64,000 bases of DNA from JBCBSK01 sp965250105 (GTDB lineage Bacteria > Pseudomonadota > Alphaproteobacteria > Rhizobiales > Tepidamorphaceae), in the NCBI GenBank assembly GCA_965250105.1, contig OZ252290.1:682001-746000 (forward strand). Direction: 5' to 3'. The position numbers and the translations under genes were made by a program. Positions within the stretch are counted from its first letter, which is position 1, and each line of letters opens with the position of its first letter. The notes beneath the pieces were generated by a model. The model ran no database searches and was not told the DNA's origin. It worked only from the letters and a program-made list of their open reading frames with translations. Shown in pieces: positions 25,126-33,504 of the stretch.

Positions 25126-26934
25126 ATGTTCCAGTCCTTCGATCTCGCCGTCGATCCGGCTTCGGTGGCCCCGCGTCTCGCGGGCCTGCGGGCGCGCATG
25201 GACGCGCTCGGCCTCGACATTTTCCTGTTGCCGCGCGCCGACGCCCATCAGAGCGAGTTCCTGCCACCCGATCAGGAACGCCTCGCCTGGCTGACCGGCT
25301 TCAGCGGCTCCGCCGGCTATGCGGCGGTGCTGAAGGACGGCGCGACGCTGTTCGTCGACGGGCGCTACACGATCCAGGCCGAGGCACAGACAGACACGGG
25401 TCTGTTCGAGATCGTCCATCTGGTCGATGTCGGCCCGCTGACATTTCTCGAAGACCGGCTGACTGGCGGCGAACACATCGGCGTCGACCCCTGGCTGCAC
25501 ACCCGCGCCGGCATGACGAAGCTCCGCAAGCTGGCCGAGCGCAAGGGCTGCGACCTCGTGATGCTCGACTCCAATCCGATCGATGCGCTGTGGGAGGACC
25601 GCCCCGCCCCGCCCGACGCGCCGGTCGCGCGGCACCCGCTCGACCATGCGGGCCGCTCGGCGCAAGACAAGCTCGAGGAGATGCAGGAGGCGCTCCGGGA
25701 CAAGGAGGTCGACGCCTTCGTCATCACCCAGCCGGAGAACATCGCCTGGCTGTTCAACATTCGCGGCGGCGACGTGGCCCATATGCCGATCGCGCTCGGC
25801 TTCGCGATCCTGCCCGCGAGCGGCCGGCCGCAGCTTTTTCTGGCGCCGGAGAAGCTCTCGCCCGACGTGACGGCTTATCTCGCCGACAGCGCCGACCTAT
25901 TGGCGCCCGACGGCTTCCCTGATGCGCTTGGAGCGCTGGGTACGGCCAAGGTGGGGATCGAATTCGCGATGACGGCCGAGCGGATCGCCGAGGCGCTCGA
26001 CAGTGCCGGCGCGACGCTCGTCGACATGGCGGACCCCTGCACGCTGGCAAAAGCGAAGAAGACGGCGGCCGAGATCGCCGGCGCGCGCACCGCCCATCTG
26101 CGCGACGGCGCGGCCGTGGCGCGCTTTCTCGCCTGGTTCGATGCGGAATCACCGACAGGCGGACTCGACGAGATCGCCGCCACGACGAAGCTCGAAGACT
26201 GCCGCCGGGCGACCAATCGTTTGAAGGATATCTCCTTCGACACGATCTCGGGCGCCGGGCCCCATGGCGCGATCGTGCATTACCGGGTCAGCCATGACAC
26301 GAACCGGAAGATCGAGGCCAATTCGCTCTTTCTGATCGATTCCGGCGGCCAATATAATGACGGGACCACCGACATCACCCGCACGCTCGCGGTCGGCACG
26401 CCGGACGAGGCGATGCGGCGCGCCTTCACGCTGGTCCTGAAGGGCATGATCGCGATCTCGCTCGCCCGCTTTCCCAAGGGCACGACGGGCGCCCAACTCG
26501 ACGCGCTCGCCCGCATCGCGCTCTGGCAGGCGGGTTTCGACTACGACCACGGCACCGGCCATGGCGTCGGCAGCTATCTCGGCGTGCATGAAGGCCCGCA
26601 GCGGATCTCCAAGACCGGCACGGTGGCGCTGGAACCGGGCATGATCCTTTCGAACGAGCCGGGCTACTATCGGGAAGGCGCCTTCGGCATCCGGATCGAG
26701 AACCTTGTCCTCGTCACCGAGGCCGAACCAATCGCCGGCGGCGACAAGGAGATGCTCGGCTTCGAGACGCTGACCTTCGCCCCGATCGACCGTCGGCTGG
26801 TGGTCCCGGGCCTTCTCGGTGAGGCGGAGCGGGCCTGGCTGAACGACTATCACGCGGCGGTCTTCGCCCGCCTCGGCCCCGAGGTCGATGATCAAACCCG
26901 CGCTTGGCTGGAACAGGCCTGCGCGCCGGTCTAG
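25126..26934 (+). CDS. Xaa-Pro aminopeptidase (peptidase M24B)
   Basis: A metallopeptidase of the aminopeptidase P type that removes N-terminal residues before proline. The 602 residues comprise two creatinase-like N-terminal domains (residues 1 to about 300, opening with RLAGLRARMDALGLD) and a pita-bread catalytic domain. Metal-ligand regions visible are DSGGQYNDGTTDITRT (two aspartates), GHGVGSYLGVHEGP (His), NEPGYY (Glu) and GIRIENLVLV (Glu). The length fits the long, three-domain APP class also found in eukaryotes. The ATG at 25126 follows an AAAGAG site. A TTAA-N7-TTAG sequence lies about 70 bp upstream (25042-25056). No signal peptide, so cytoplasmic. Confidence 0.93.
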   Translation: MFQSFDLAVDPASVAPRLAGLRARMDALGLDIFLLPRADAHQSEFLPPDQERLAWLTGFSGSAGYAAVLKDGATLFVDGRYTIQAEAQTDTGLFEIVHLVDVGPLTFLEDRLTGGEHIGVDPWLHTRAGMTKLRKLAERKGCDLVMLDSNPIDALWEDRPAPPDAPVARHPLDHAGRSAQDKLEEMQEALRDKEVDAFVITQPENIAWLFNIRGGDVAHMPIALGFAILPASGRPQLFLAPEKLSPDVTAYLADSADLLAPDGFPDALGALGTAKVGIEFAMTAERIAEALDSAGATLVDMADPCTLAKAKKTAAEIAGARTAHLRDGAAVARFLAWFDAESPTGGLDEIAATTKLEDCRRATNRLKDISFDTISGAGPHGAIVHYRVSHDTNRKIEANSLFLIDSGGQYNDGTTDITRTLAVGTPDEAMRRAFTLVLKGMIAISLARFPKGTTGAQLDALARIALWQAGFDYDHGTGHGVGSYLGVHEGPQRISKTGTVALEPGMILSNEPGYYREGAFGIRIENLVLVTEAEPIAGGDKEMLGFETLTFAPIDRRLVVPGLLGEAERAWLNDYHAAVFARLGPEVDDQTRAWLEQACAPV

Positions 26935-27036
26935 GCCTGCACCAAGGCTCGGATAACGGCGGCAATCGACAACGTGCCGTCCATCCGACGCCATTGCTCC
27001 CGGGCTTGGGGGTTACAAGGCGATAGGTCGCGAAAG

Positions 27037-27068
27037 CTGGATTGCCGGGACAAGCCCGGCGATGACGC
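27037..27068. repeat. Short palindrome in a convergent gene gap
   Basis: Between the convergent aminopeptidase and ligA genes, GGATT-GCCGGG-ACAAG-CCCGGC-GATGAC forms a 6-bp GC stem with near-symmetric flanks. Elements of this form (ATTGCCGGG...CCCGGCAATGAC) recur between genes of many alphaproteobacteria. It may also stop transcription. The rest of 26935-27105 is unremarkable. Confidence 0.5.
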
Positions 27069-27105
27069 CCCATAGTGCGGCGCTCGAGGTCGGAGATGAG
27101 AGGCG

Positions 27106-29280
27106 CTAGTCGCCCGGCCGGCGCCCGGCCCGCTTCAGCCATTCCGCCTCGTCGATCACCTCGATCCCGAGATCATTGGCCTTTTTGAGCTTCGACCCAG
27201 CGCCCGGCCCGGCGACGACAAGATTCGTCTTCTTCGACACCGAATCGGCGGTCTTGGCGCCAAGCGCGCGCGCCATTTCCTTGGCCTCGTCGCGAGTCAT
27301 CTGTTCGAGGCTGCCGGTGAAGACGACCGTCTGACCGTCGAACAGAAGATCACCCGACCCGGCATTGGCAGCCTTGTCCACCGTCGATGGCGTGACATGG
27401 GCGAGAAGGCGGTCGATCTCCTCGCGATTGTGGCTTTCGGCGAAGAATTCCGCGATCGAGCGGGCGACCACCGCGCCGACGCCATCGACCGCGACAAGGG
27501 ACTGAAACGCCGCGCCATCGGGATCGGCCGCCGCGCCGGCCACGGCACGGAGCGCGTCGAAAGAACCGAAATGCCGGGCGAGATCGCGCGCCGTCGTCTC
27601 GCCGACATGGCGAATGCCAAGCCCGAAGATGAAGCGATGGAGATCGATCGCGCGGCGGAAATCGATCGCGGCGAAGAGATTGCGCACCGATGTCTCGCCC
27701 CAGCCCTCGCGGTCCTTGAGCCGCTTGAGCGACCGCCGATCGCGCTCTTCCAAGGTGAAGATGTCGCTCGGCCGCACCACGAGCCCGTCCCGGTAGAAGG
27801 CGTCGACCTGCTTGTCGCCGAGCCCTTCGATGTCGAAGGCATGACGCGAGACGAAATGCTTCAGCCGTTCGACGGCCTGGGCCGGGCAGATCAGACCGCC
27901 GGTACAGCGGGTAACCGAATCGCGCTTGCCCTTGGCGTCTTCCTCGCGCATCGCATGGCTGCCGCAGGCCGGGCAGCGCTCGGGAAACAGGTAGGGCGCA
28001 GCCGTTTCCGGCCGCTTGTCGATCACGACATCGACGATCTGCGGGATCACGTCGCCGGCGCGCTGCACGATGACCGTATCGCCGACCCGAAGATCGCGCC
28101 CTTCGCGGATCGGCAGGCCGTCATTGCCGATCCCGGCGATATAGTCGGCATTGTGCAGAGTCGCGTTGCGCACCACGACGCCGCCGACGGTAACCGGCCT
28201 GAGCTTGGCGACCGGGGTCAGCGCGCCGGTGCGGCCGACCTGGATCTCGATGTCGTCGAGCACGGTGACGGCCTGTTCGGCGGGAAACTTATGCGCGATG
28301 GCCCAGCGCGGGCTGCGCGACACGAAACCCAGCGTGCGCTGCCGGGCGAGATCGTCGACCTTGTAGACGATGCCGTCGATGTCATAGCCGAGTTCGGCGC
28401 GCGCCTGGCCGATCTCGTCGTAATAGGCGATCATCTCATCGAGGGTCTCGACCCGCCGCGTCAGCGGATTGACCGGCAGGCCCCAGGTCCGGAAAGCCTC
28501 CAGGACGCCTGACTGGCTGTCGGCGGGCACATGGTCGGCGACGCCCCAGGCATAGGCGAAGAAACGCAGCGGCCGCGCGGCGGTGATCTTGGAATCGAGC
28601 TGGCGCAGCGAGCCGGCGGCCGCATTGCGCGGATTGGCGAAGACCGGCTTGCCGTCGGCTAACTGGCGGTCGTTCAGGGCCGAGAAATCGGCATGCGACA
28701 TATAGACTTCGCCGCGCACCTCGAACACGGCCCCCGGCCCGCCGTTGAGGCGCAGCGGAATGTCCGCCACCGTCTTCAGGTTGGGCGTGACGTTTTCGCC
28801 CTCGCTTCCGTCGCCTCGCGTCGCGCCGCGCACCAAAATGTCATCCTCGTAGCGCAGGGCCGCCGACAGGCCGTCGATCTTAGGTTCGGCGGTGAAGGCG
28901 AGTGGCGTTGTGCTATCGAGATCGAGAAACCGCCGAACGCGGTCGACGAAGCCACGCAGATCGTCGGCATCGAAGGCGTTGTCGAGCGACAGCATCGCCA
29001 CTTCATGGCGCACCTTGTCGAATTTCTCGCTCGGCGCCGCGCCGACCCGGAAGGACGGGCTGTCTGGCCGGACGAGATCGGGAAACCGCGCTTCGATCGC
29101 GCCATTGCGCCGTTTCAGCGCGTCATAGGCCGCATCCGAAATCAGTGGCGCATCGTCCTGGAAATAGCGTCGGTCGTGGCCGGCGATCTCGTCGGCCAGG
29201 AAGGCGAGTTCGGCCGCCGCCACCTCGGGCGTCAGCGCCTCGACCGGGGTCTCGCCGTCGGCATCGGGCGCGGTCGCCAT
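27106..29280 (-). CDS. ligA: NAD-dependent DNA ligase
   Basis: Seals nicks in replication and repair using NAD. The 724 residues follow the family order: domain Ia (YYEHD-like segment at about 32-45), adenylation domain with the nucleophile Lys134 in AEPKIDG, OB fold, a Cys4 zinc finger (CPACGSHAM...CTGGLICPA), helix-hairpin-helix repeats (IRHVGETTARDLARHFGS), and a C-terminal BRCT domain (FDGQTVVFTGSL to the end). The ATG overlaps the recN stop as TGATG, so the two repair genes are coupled. It is the last gene of the long minus-strand run. Confidence 0.97.
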   Translation of the reverse strand: MATAPDADGETPVEALTPEVAAAELAFLADEIAGHDRRYFQDDAPLISDAAYDALKRRNGAIEARFPDLVRPDSPSFRVGAAPSEKFDKVRHEVAMLSLDNAFDADDLRGFVDRVRRFLDLDSTTPLAFTAEPKIDGLSAALRYEDDILVRGATRGDGSEGENVTPNLKTVADIPLRLNGGPGAVFEVRGEVYMSHADFSALNDRQLADGKPVFANPRNAAAGSLRQLDSKITAARPLRFFAYAWGVADHVPADSQSGVLEAFRTWGLPVNPLTRRVETLDEMIAYYDEIGQARAELGYDIDGIVYKVDDLARQRTLGFVSRSPRWAIAHKFPAEQAVTVLDDIEIQVGRTGALTPVAKLRPVTVGGVVVRNATLHNADYIAGIGNDGLPIREGRDLRVGDTVIVQRAGDVIPQIVDVVIDKRPETAAPYLFPERCPACGSHAMREEDAKGKRDSVTRCTGGLICPAQAVERLKHFVSRHAFDIEGLGDKQVDAFYRDGLVVRPSDIFTLEERDRRSLKRLKDREGWGETSVRNLFAAIDFRRAIDLHRFIFGLGIRHVGETTARDLARHFGSFDALRAVAGAAADPDGAAFQSLVAVDGVGAVVARSIAEFFAESHNREEIDRLLAHVTPSTVDKAANAGSGDLLFDGQTVVFTGSLEQMTRDEAKEMARALGAKTADSVSKKTNLVVAGPGAGSKLKKANDLGIEVIDEAEWLKRAGRRPGD

Positions 29281-30965
29281 CAGGTCTCGGCCCCGGTACG
29301 GCCGGCCATCAGGCGATCGGCGGCGGCGCGCGCTTCCCGGGTGATCTCCTGGCCGGCCAGCATGCGCGCGACTTCCTCGCGGCGCGCAGCATCGTCGAGC
29401 GGTTGAACCCTGGTCGCCACCCGCGCCCCGCCATTGAGCAGCGCCTTCTCGATCAGGAAATGCGCCTCGGCCCGGGCCGCCACCTGCGGGGCATGGGTGA
29501 CGGCGAGAACCTGCACCGCGTCGCCGAGCCGCGCCAGCCGGTTGCCGATGGCCTCGGACACGGCCCCGCTGACGCCGGTATCGATTTCGTCGAAGACGAG
29601 CGTCGGCGCGCCGCCCTTGCCAGCCAGCGACACCTTGAGCGCCAGCAGGAAGCGGGACAATTCACCACCCGAGGCGATCTTCATCATCGGGCCCGGCTGG
29701 GTGCCCGGATTGGTCTGCACCCAGAACGCGACCTGATCGATGCCATCGGCGCCACCGGCCTCGGCGTCGACGGTGGTCAGCCGCGTGGTGAAACGGGCCT
29801 GGTCGAGCTTCAGCGCGGGCAGTTCGTCATTCACCGCGGCATCCAGCCGTTCGGCCGCTACATGGCGACCGGCGCTGAGCGCGCGCGCGGCCGCCTCATA
29901 GGCCGAGGCGGCGTCCGCAACCTCGGCGCGGCGCGCATCGATCCGGGCATGGCCAACATCGAGCGCGTCGACATCCGCCGCGAAACGCTCGGCGAGGGCC
30001 GGCAGGTCATCGACCTGGACCTGATATTTGCGCGCCGCGGCGCGCAGGCCGAACAGACGCTCCTCGACGGTTTCGAGATCGCGCGGGTCGAAGGCGGCCG
30101 CCTGAAGGGCGGCCTCGGCGGCCGACTGCGCCTCGCCCAGCGCGTCCAGCGACCGGTCAAGCGCGCCGATCAAAGGCGCGACGAGATCGGGCACATCCTC
30201 GAGCCGGCGTTCCAGCCGGCGCGCCAAGCTGGCGATTTGTGGTCCCGGCGCATGCGTCCCGGCCACCGCGTCGAGCGCCTCGTTGAGATCGGCGGCGACC
30301 TTTTCGGCCTGCATCATGTGCCGACGGCGGGCATCGAGGGCTTCCTCCTCGCCCGGTTCGGGCGCCAAAAGCCGCAATTCCTCGGCCGCATGGCGCAGAT
30401 AGTCGGCATCGGCCATGGCCTTTTCGAGGGCGGCTTCCTCGGAGGCCAGAAGCCGACGCGCCTCGCGCCAGACCCGCCAGGCCGCGCGCGTCGCGGCAAG
30501 CTCGTCATCATGGCCGGCGAAGAGATCCAGGAGATCGCGATGCGCCTCCGGATCGACCAGCGCGCGCTCGTCATGCTGGCCGTGGATCTCGACCAGCGTG
30601 CGGCCGATGGCGCGCAGCATCTGCGCCGAGACCGGCTGGTCGTTGATGAAGGCGCGCGTGCGCCCGTCGGCCGACTGCACCCGGCGCAGGATCACGTCGT
30701 CGTCGGTTTCGAGCCCGTTCTCCGCCAGGACGGCATGGGCGGCATGGTCGCCGGCGATCTCGAACACCGCCGTCACCTGCCCCTGGCCAGCGCCGTCGCG
30801 CACGAGCCCGGCATCGCCGCGCGCGCCGAGCGCCAGCGAGAACGCGTCGAGCAGGATCGACTTGCCGGCCCCGGTCTCGCCCGACAGGACGGACAGGCCG
30901 GCGCGCAGGTCGAGGTCGAGCGCGTCGATCAGAACGATATCGCGTATAGACAGCCGGACCAGCAT
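29280..30965 (-). CDS. recN: DNA repair protein RecN
   Basis: An SMC-like ATPase acting in recombinational repair of double-strand breaks. The 561 residues show Walker A GETGAGKS near residues 30-37, a long central coiled coil rich in Ala/Arg/Glu, and the C-terminal signature SGGELSRFLLAL with Walker B TLVFDEIDTGVSG. It lies downstream of bamD with a 136-bp gap and is coupled to ligA. I see no SOS box that I can defend in that gap. Confidence 0.96.
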   Translation of the reverse strand: MLVRLSIRDIVLIDALDLDLRAGLSVLSGETGAGKSILLDAFSLALGARGDAGLVRDGAGQGQVTAVFEIAGDHAAHAVLAENGLETDDDVILRRVQSADGRTRAFINDQPVSAQMLRAIGRTLVEIHGQHDERALVDPEAHRDLLDLFAGHDDELAATRAAWRVWREARRLLASEEAALEKAMADADYLRHAAEELRLLAPEPGEEEALDARRRHMMQAEKVAADLNEALDAVAGTHAPGPQIASLARRLERRLEDVPDLVAPLIGALDRSLDALGEAQSAAEAALQAAAFDPRDLETVEERLFGLRAAARKYQVQVDDLPALAERFAADVDALDVGHARIDARRAEVADAASAYEAAARALSAGRHVAAERLDAAVNDELPALKLDQARFTTRLTTVDAEAGGADGIDQVAFWVQTNPGTQPGPMMKIASGGELSRFLLALKVSLAGKGGAPTLVFDEIDTGVSGAVSEAIGNRLARLGDAVQVLAVTHAPQVAARAEAHFLIEKALLNGGARVATRVQPLDDAARREEVARMLAGQEITREARAAADRLMAGRTGAET

Positions 30966-31101
30966 GGCGCGACGGCCCTTCCGGGAATCTTGTCAGGACA
31001 TCCTGAATGCCACAGCGGCGGTGGTCTGCGCCAGAGGGTCGACACCAGAGGGGTCGCGTCCGGCGTTTCCGGTCGACGGTCCGAGTGGGAGGCGGGCCTG
31101 G

Positions 31102-31959
31102 TCAGGTGACCCGGTCGATGACGCTGGCGAGCCAGGAGCGCTCGTTGATCTCGGGTTCGAGGCCGCGCGCTTCGAGCAAGCGGAAAGAGTCTTGATACCA
31201 CTCGCTGTCGGGGAAGTTATGCCCCAGGACAGCGGCGGCGGTCTGCGCCTCGCTGACGACGCCAAGCGCGAGATAGCTTTCGGTCAGCCGATACAGCGCT
31301 TCCTCGATATGCCGTGTCGTCTGATAATTGGTCACCACATTCTTGTAGCGGTTCAGCGAGCCGAGATACTGACCGCGACGCTGATAGTAGCGGCCGATCT
31401 CCATCTCCTTGCCGGCGAGCTGGTCGAGCGCGATGCGCACGCGCAGCCGCGCCTGGGGGGCATATTCCGAATCGGGAAAGCGCTCGGCGAGATCGCCCAT
31501 GACGGCGGCGGCGCGCTCGGCCGGCGACTGGTCGCGGTCGATGGTGCCCATCTGCTGGAAATAGGATTCGCCGATCAGGAACTGGGCGTAGGCGACATCG
31601 GGGCTACCGGGATTGAGCTGGACGAAGCGCGAGGCGGACGCGATGGCGTTCTCGTAATCGCCGCGTTCGTAATGGGAATAGGCCGCGAGCAGCGTGGCGC
31701 GCCGGGCATAGTCGGAGAAGGGGTGGAACTGGTCGACTTCCTCGAACTTCTCCGAAGCGCGCGTCACCGATCCTTGATTCAGAAGCGTCAGGCCTTCATT
31801 GAACATGTCCTCGGGCGGCGCGACATCGCTGATCTCGGGCTCATAGGTCTCTTCGCTGCTGAACAGCCCAAGCCCCGAGCCGGAACATCCCGCCAGGAAA
31901 AGCGACGCGAAAGCGAGCACCAAGAACCTGCCCCGCCGATTGCCCATAACCCGTTCCAT
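31102..31959 (-). CDS. bamD: Outer-membrane assembly lipoprotein BamD (ComL)
   Basis: The essential lipoprotein of the BAM complex that inserts beta-barrel proteins. It has a lipobox LAGC after a hydrophobic segment (FLVLAFASLFLAGC), so it is a signal-peptidase-II substrate anchored in the outer membrane. Five TPR-like repeats follow, with the typical opening PPEDMFNEGLTLLNQGS and the later FPDSEYAPQARLR and DQLAGKEMEIGRYYQRRGQYLGS. Starts at 31959 (ATG, used here), 31947 (ATG) or 31968 (GTG) are possible; 31947 would give the neatest signal peptide. The gene follows lpxC, separated by 335 bp. Confidence 0.93.
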   Translation of the reverse strand: MERVMGNRRGRFLVLAFASLFLAGCSGSGLGLFSSEETYEPEISDVAPPEDMFNEGLTLLNQGSVTRASEKFEEVDQFHPFSDYARRATLLAAYSHYERGDYENAIASASRFVQLNPGSPDVAYAQFLIGESYFQQMGTIDRDQSPAERAAAVMGDLAERFPDSEYAPQARLRVRIALDQLAGKEMEIGRYYQRRGQYLGSLNRYKNVVTNYQTTRHIEEALYRLTESYLALGVVSEAQTAAAVLGHNFPDSEWYQDSFRLLEARGLEPEINERSWLASVIDRVT

Positions 31960-31968
31960 CTTCGTCAC

Positions 31969-32304
31969 ATGCCCTGACCACGGACGCTTCCGCGCCTCGG
32001 CCGCACGGCCCTACCCTAACACATGCCGCCGCGGGCGAACGCCACCCGCGACCAGCATCAAGACCAACGCTCTCGACATCGAACCTGTCGCACGGCCCGC
32101 GCCGCTTCGCCATAGCACAGTTTCGCCGAAGACTGCATCTGATCCAGAATTCGAGCGATTTTGCGGCATCGCCCGTCGCGCCGGCCCGCTATCGCATCCC
32201 ATTGACGAGATAAGGTTAACCCTGGCGAGCGCCGGTACATTCCCGTCGCGCGCCATCGCCCATTCAGAGCAATGGCGCTCGGATTTCGCCAGACGGCGCG
32301 GCCG
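31969..32304. other. Intergenic stretch between lpxC and bamD
   Basis: These 336 bp contain no open frame with family similarity, credible start or codon pattern. I see no strong promoter or hairpin. The AT-richer part near 32205-32225 (GAGATAAGGTTAACC) is the likeliest promoter region for bamD on the minus strand, but neither a -10 nor a -35 hexamer is convincing. Confidence 0.5.
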
Positions 32305-33237
32305 TCAGGACAGGTCGGGGGCGAAGGCGGCAACCGGCATCGCGGCCGGTTCGGCATGGCCGGCCTTGGCCTCGCTAAAGCGCGGCAGGTCGACGATCTC
32401 ATAGGCACCGGGATCGGCGAACAGCGCGTCGAGCATCGCGACATTCAGCCGGTGGCCGCCGCACACCGACCGGTAGCGCCCCATGATCGGCGCGCCGGCC
32501 AGCGACAGATCACCCACGGCATCGAGCGCCTTGTGGCGCACGAACTCGTCCGCATAGCGCAGGCCGTCACGGTTGAGCACTTCATCGTCGCCGATGACGA
32601 CCGCATTGTCGTAGGACGCGCCCAGCGCAAAGCCCTTCGACCACAGCCCCTCAACATCGCGCAGGAAGCCGAAGGTGCGGGCGCGGGCGAGTTCGGCGCG
32701 GAAGAAATCGGGCGTCAGCGCGAAGGCGAGAGCCTGGCGGCCGATCGCCGGCGTGTCGAAATCAATCGTCACGTCGAAGGCCTGATGATCGCAAGGGGCG
32801 AGTTCAGCGACGGCGTCGCCCTGGCTCACCCGCACCGGCTTGAGAACCCGGATCACGCGGCGACCGGCGCGCTGGCGCTTCAGCCCGACCGATTCGAAGG
32901 CAGCCACGAACGGCGCCGACGACCCGTCCAGGATCGGCACCTCGTCGCCGTCGACCTCAACATAGGCATTGTCGATGCCGAGCCCGCACAAGGCGGCCAT
33001 GAGATGTTCGATGGTGGCGATCGTGCCGGACGCATCACCGATGACGGTCGACAGCGCGGTCGAGCGCACCATGTCGTAGCGCGCGATCAGTTCCGCGCCA
33101 TTGGTGCTGGAAAACAGGATCCCCGTATCGACCGGCGCCGGGGCAATCGTTACCGAAGCGGCTTTGCCACGATGGACGCCGATGCCGTCAAGACGAACGG
33201 TGTCGGCAAGCGTGGTCTGGCGCTCGAACGGCTTCAT
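32305..33237 (-). CDS. lpxC: UDP-3-O-acyl-N-acetylglucosamine deacetylase LpxC
   Basis: A zinc amidase catalysing the committed step of lipid A synthesis. The 310 residues have two repeated domains; the zinc and catalytic regions appear as IATIEHLMAALCGLG (first His), VRHKALDAVGDLSLAG (Asp and Lys/His region) and GGHRLNVAML (second His). The ATG at 33237 has AAGGGAC upstream. Its place just after ftsZ is the conserved end of dcw clusters and couples envelope growth with division. The 267 bp between ftsZ and this gene carries an inverted repeat (33451-33479). Confidence 0.96.
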   Translation of the reverse strand: MKPFERQTTLADTVRLDGIGVHRGKAASVTIAPAPVDTGILFSSTNGAELIARYDMVRSTALSTVIGDASGTIATIEHLMAALCGLGIDNAYVEVDGDEVPILDGSSAPFVAAFESVGLKRQRAGRRVIRVLKPVRVSQGDAVAELAPCDHQAFDVTIDFDTPAIGRQALAFALTPDFFRAELARARTFGFLRDVEGLWSKGFALGASYDNAVVIGDDEVLNRDGLRYADEFVRHKALDAVGDLSLAGAPIMGRYRSVCGGHRLNVAMLDALFADPGAYEIVDLPRFSEAKAGHAEPAAMPVAAFAPDLS

Positions 33238-33450
33238 GCATGCGTCCCTTGTGGAACGATCGCGCCTGGGACGGTGATCCCCCCGCCATCGCGATCGTCG
33301 CTCGGCTGTCCGCCATATTGAGGCCGCATCTCAGCCCGAAATCCATCGGGCCTCAGGTGAGAAAAACGACTCGCAAAATAGCGTCAACCACCCCCAATCA
33401 ACGCAAGCTTGATACCGGTTCGGTCTTCGGCGACCAAATCACGCTTGTTT

Positions 33451-33479
33451 ACGCTGTGTTACGGCCTGCAACACAGCGT
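33451..33479. repeat. 10-bp-arm inverted repeat between ftsZ and lpxC
   Basis: ACGCTGTGTT (33451-33460) and AACACAGCGT (33470-33479) are perfect complements around a 9-nt loop. It begins 26 nt beyond the ftsZ stop, so it may be the ftsZ terminator or stabilise the ftsZ mRNA end, but no T-run follows. The other option is an operator for lpxC, whose promoter should lie in 33240-33440. Confidence 0.6.
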
Positions 33480-33504
33480 TCCGGCCCTCCCCTCTCGCAA
33501 GGGG

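Noticed and set aside
31012..31249. 21-bp near-identical sequence (20 of 21) between the recN-bamD gap and the bamD coding region
   Set aside because: It is low-complexity CGG-rich sequence without extended similarity; likely chance or a small local duplication.
31940..32444. Open frames of 81-154 codons between bamD and lpxC
   Set aside because: No family resemblance, no ribosome-binding sites, and overlap with real genes.
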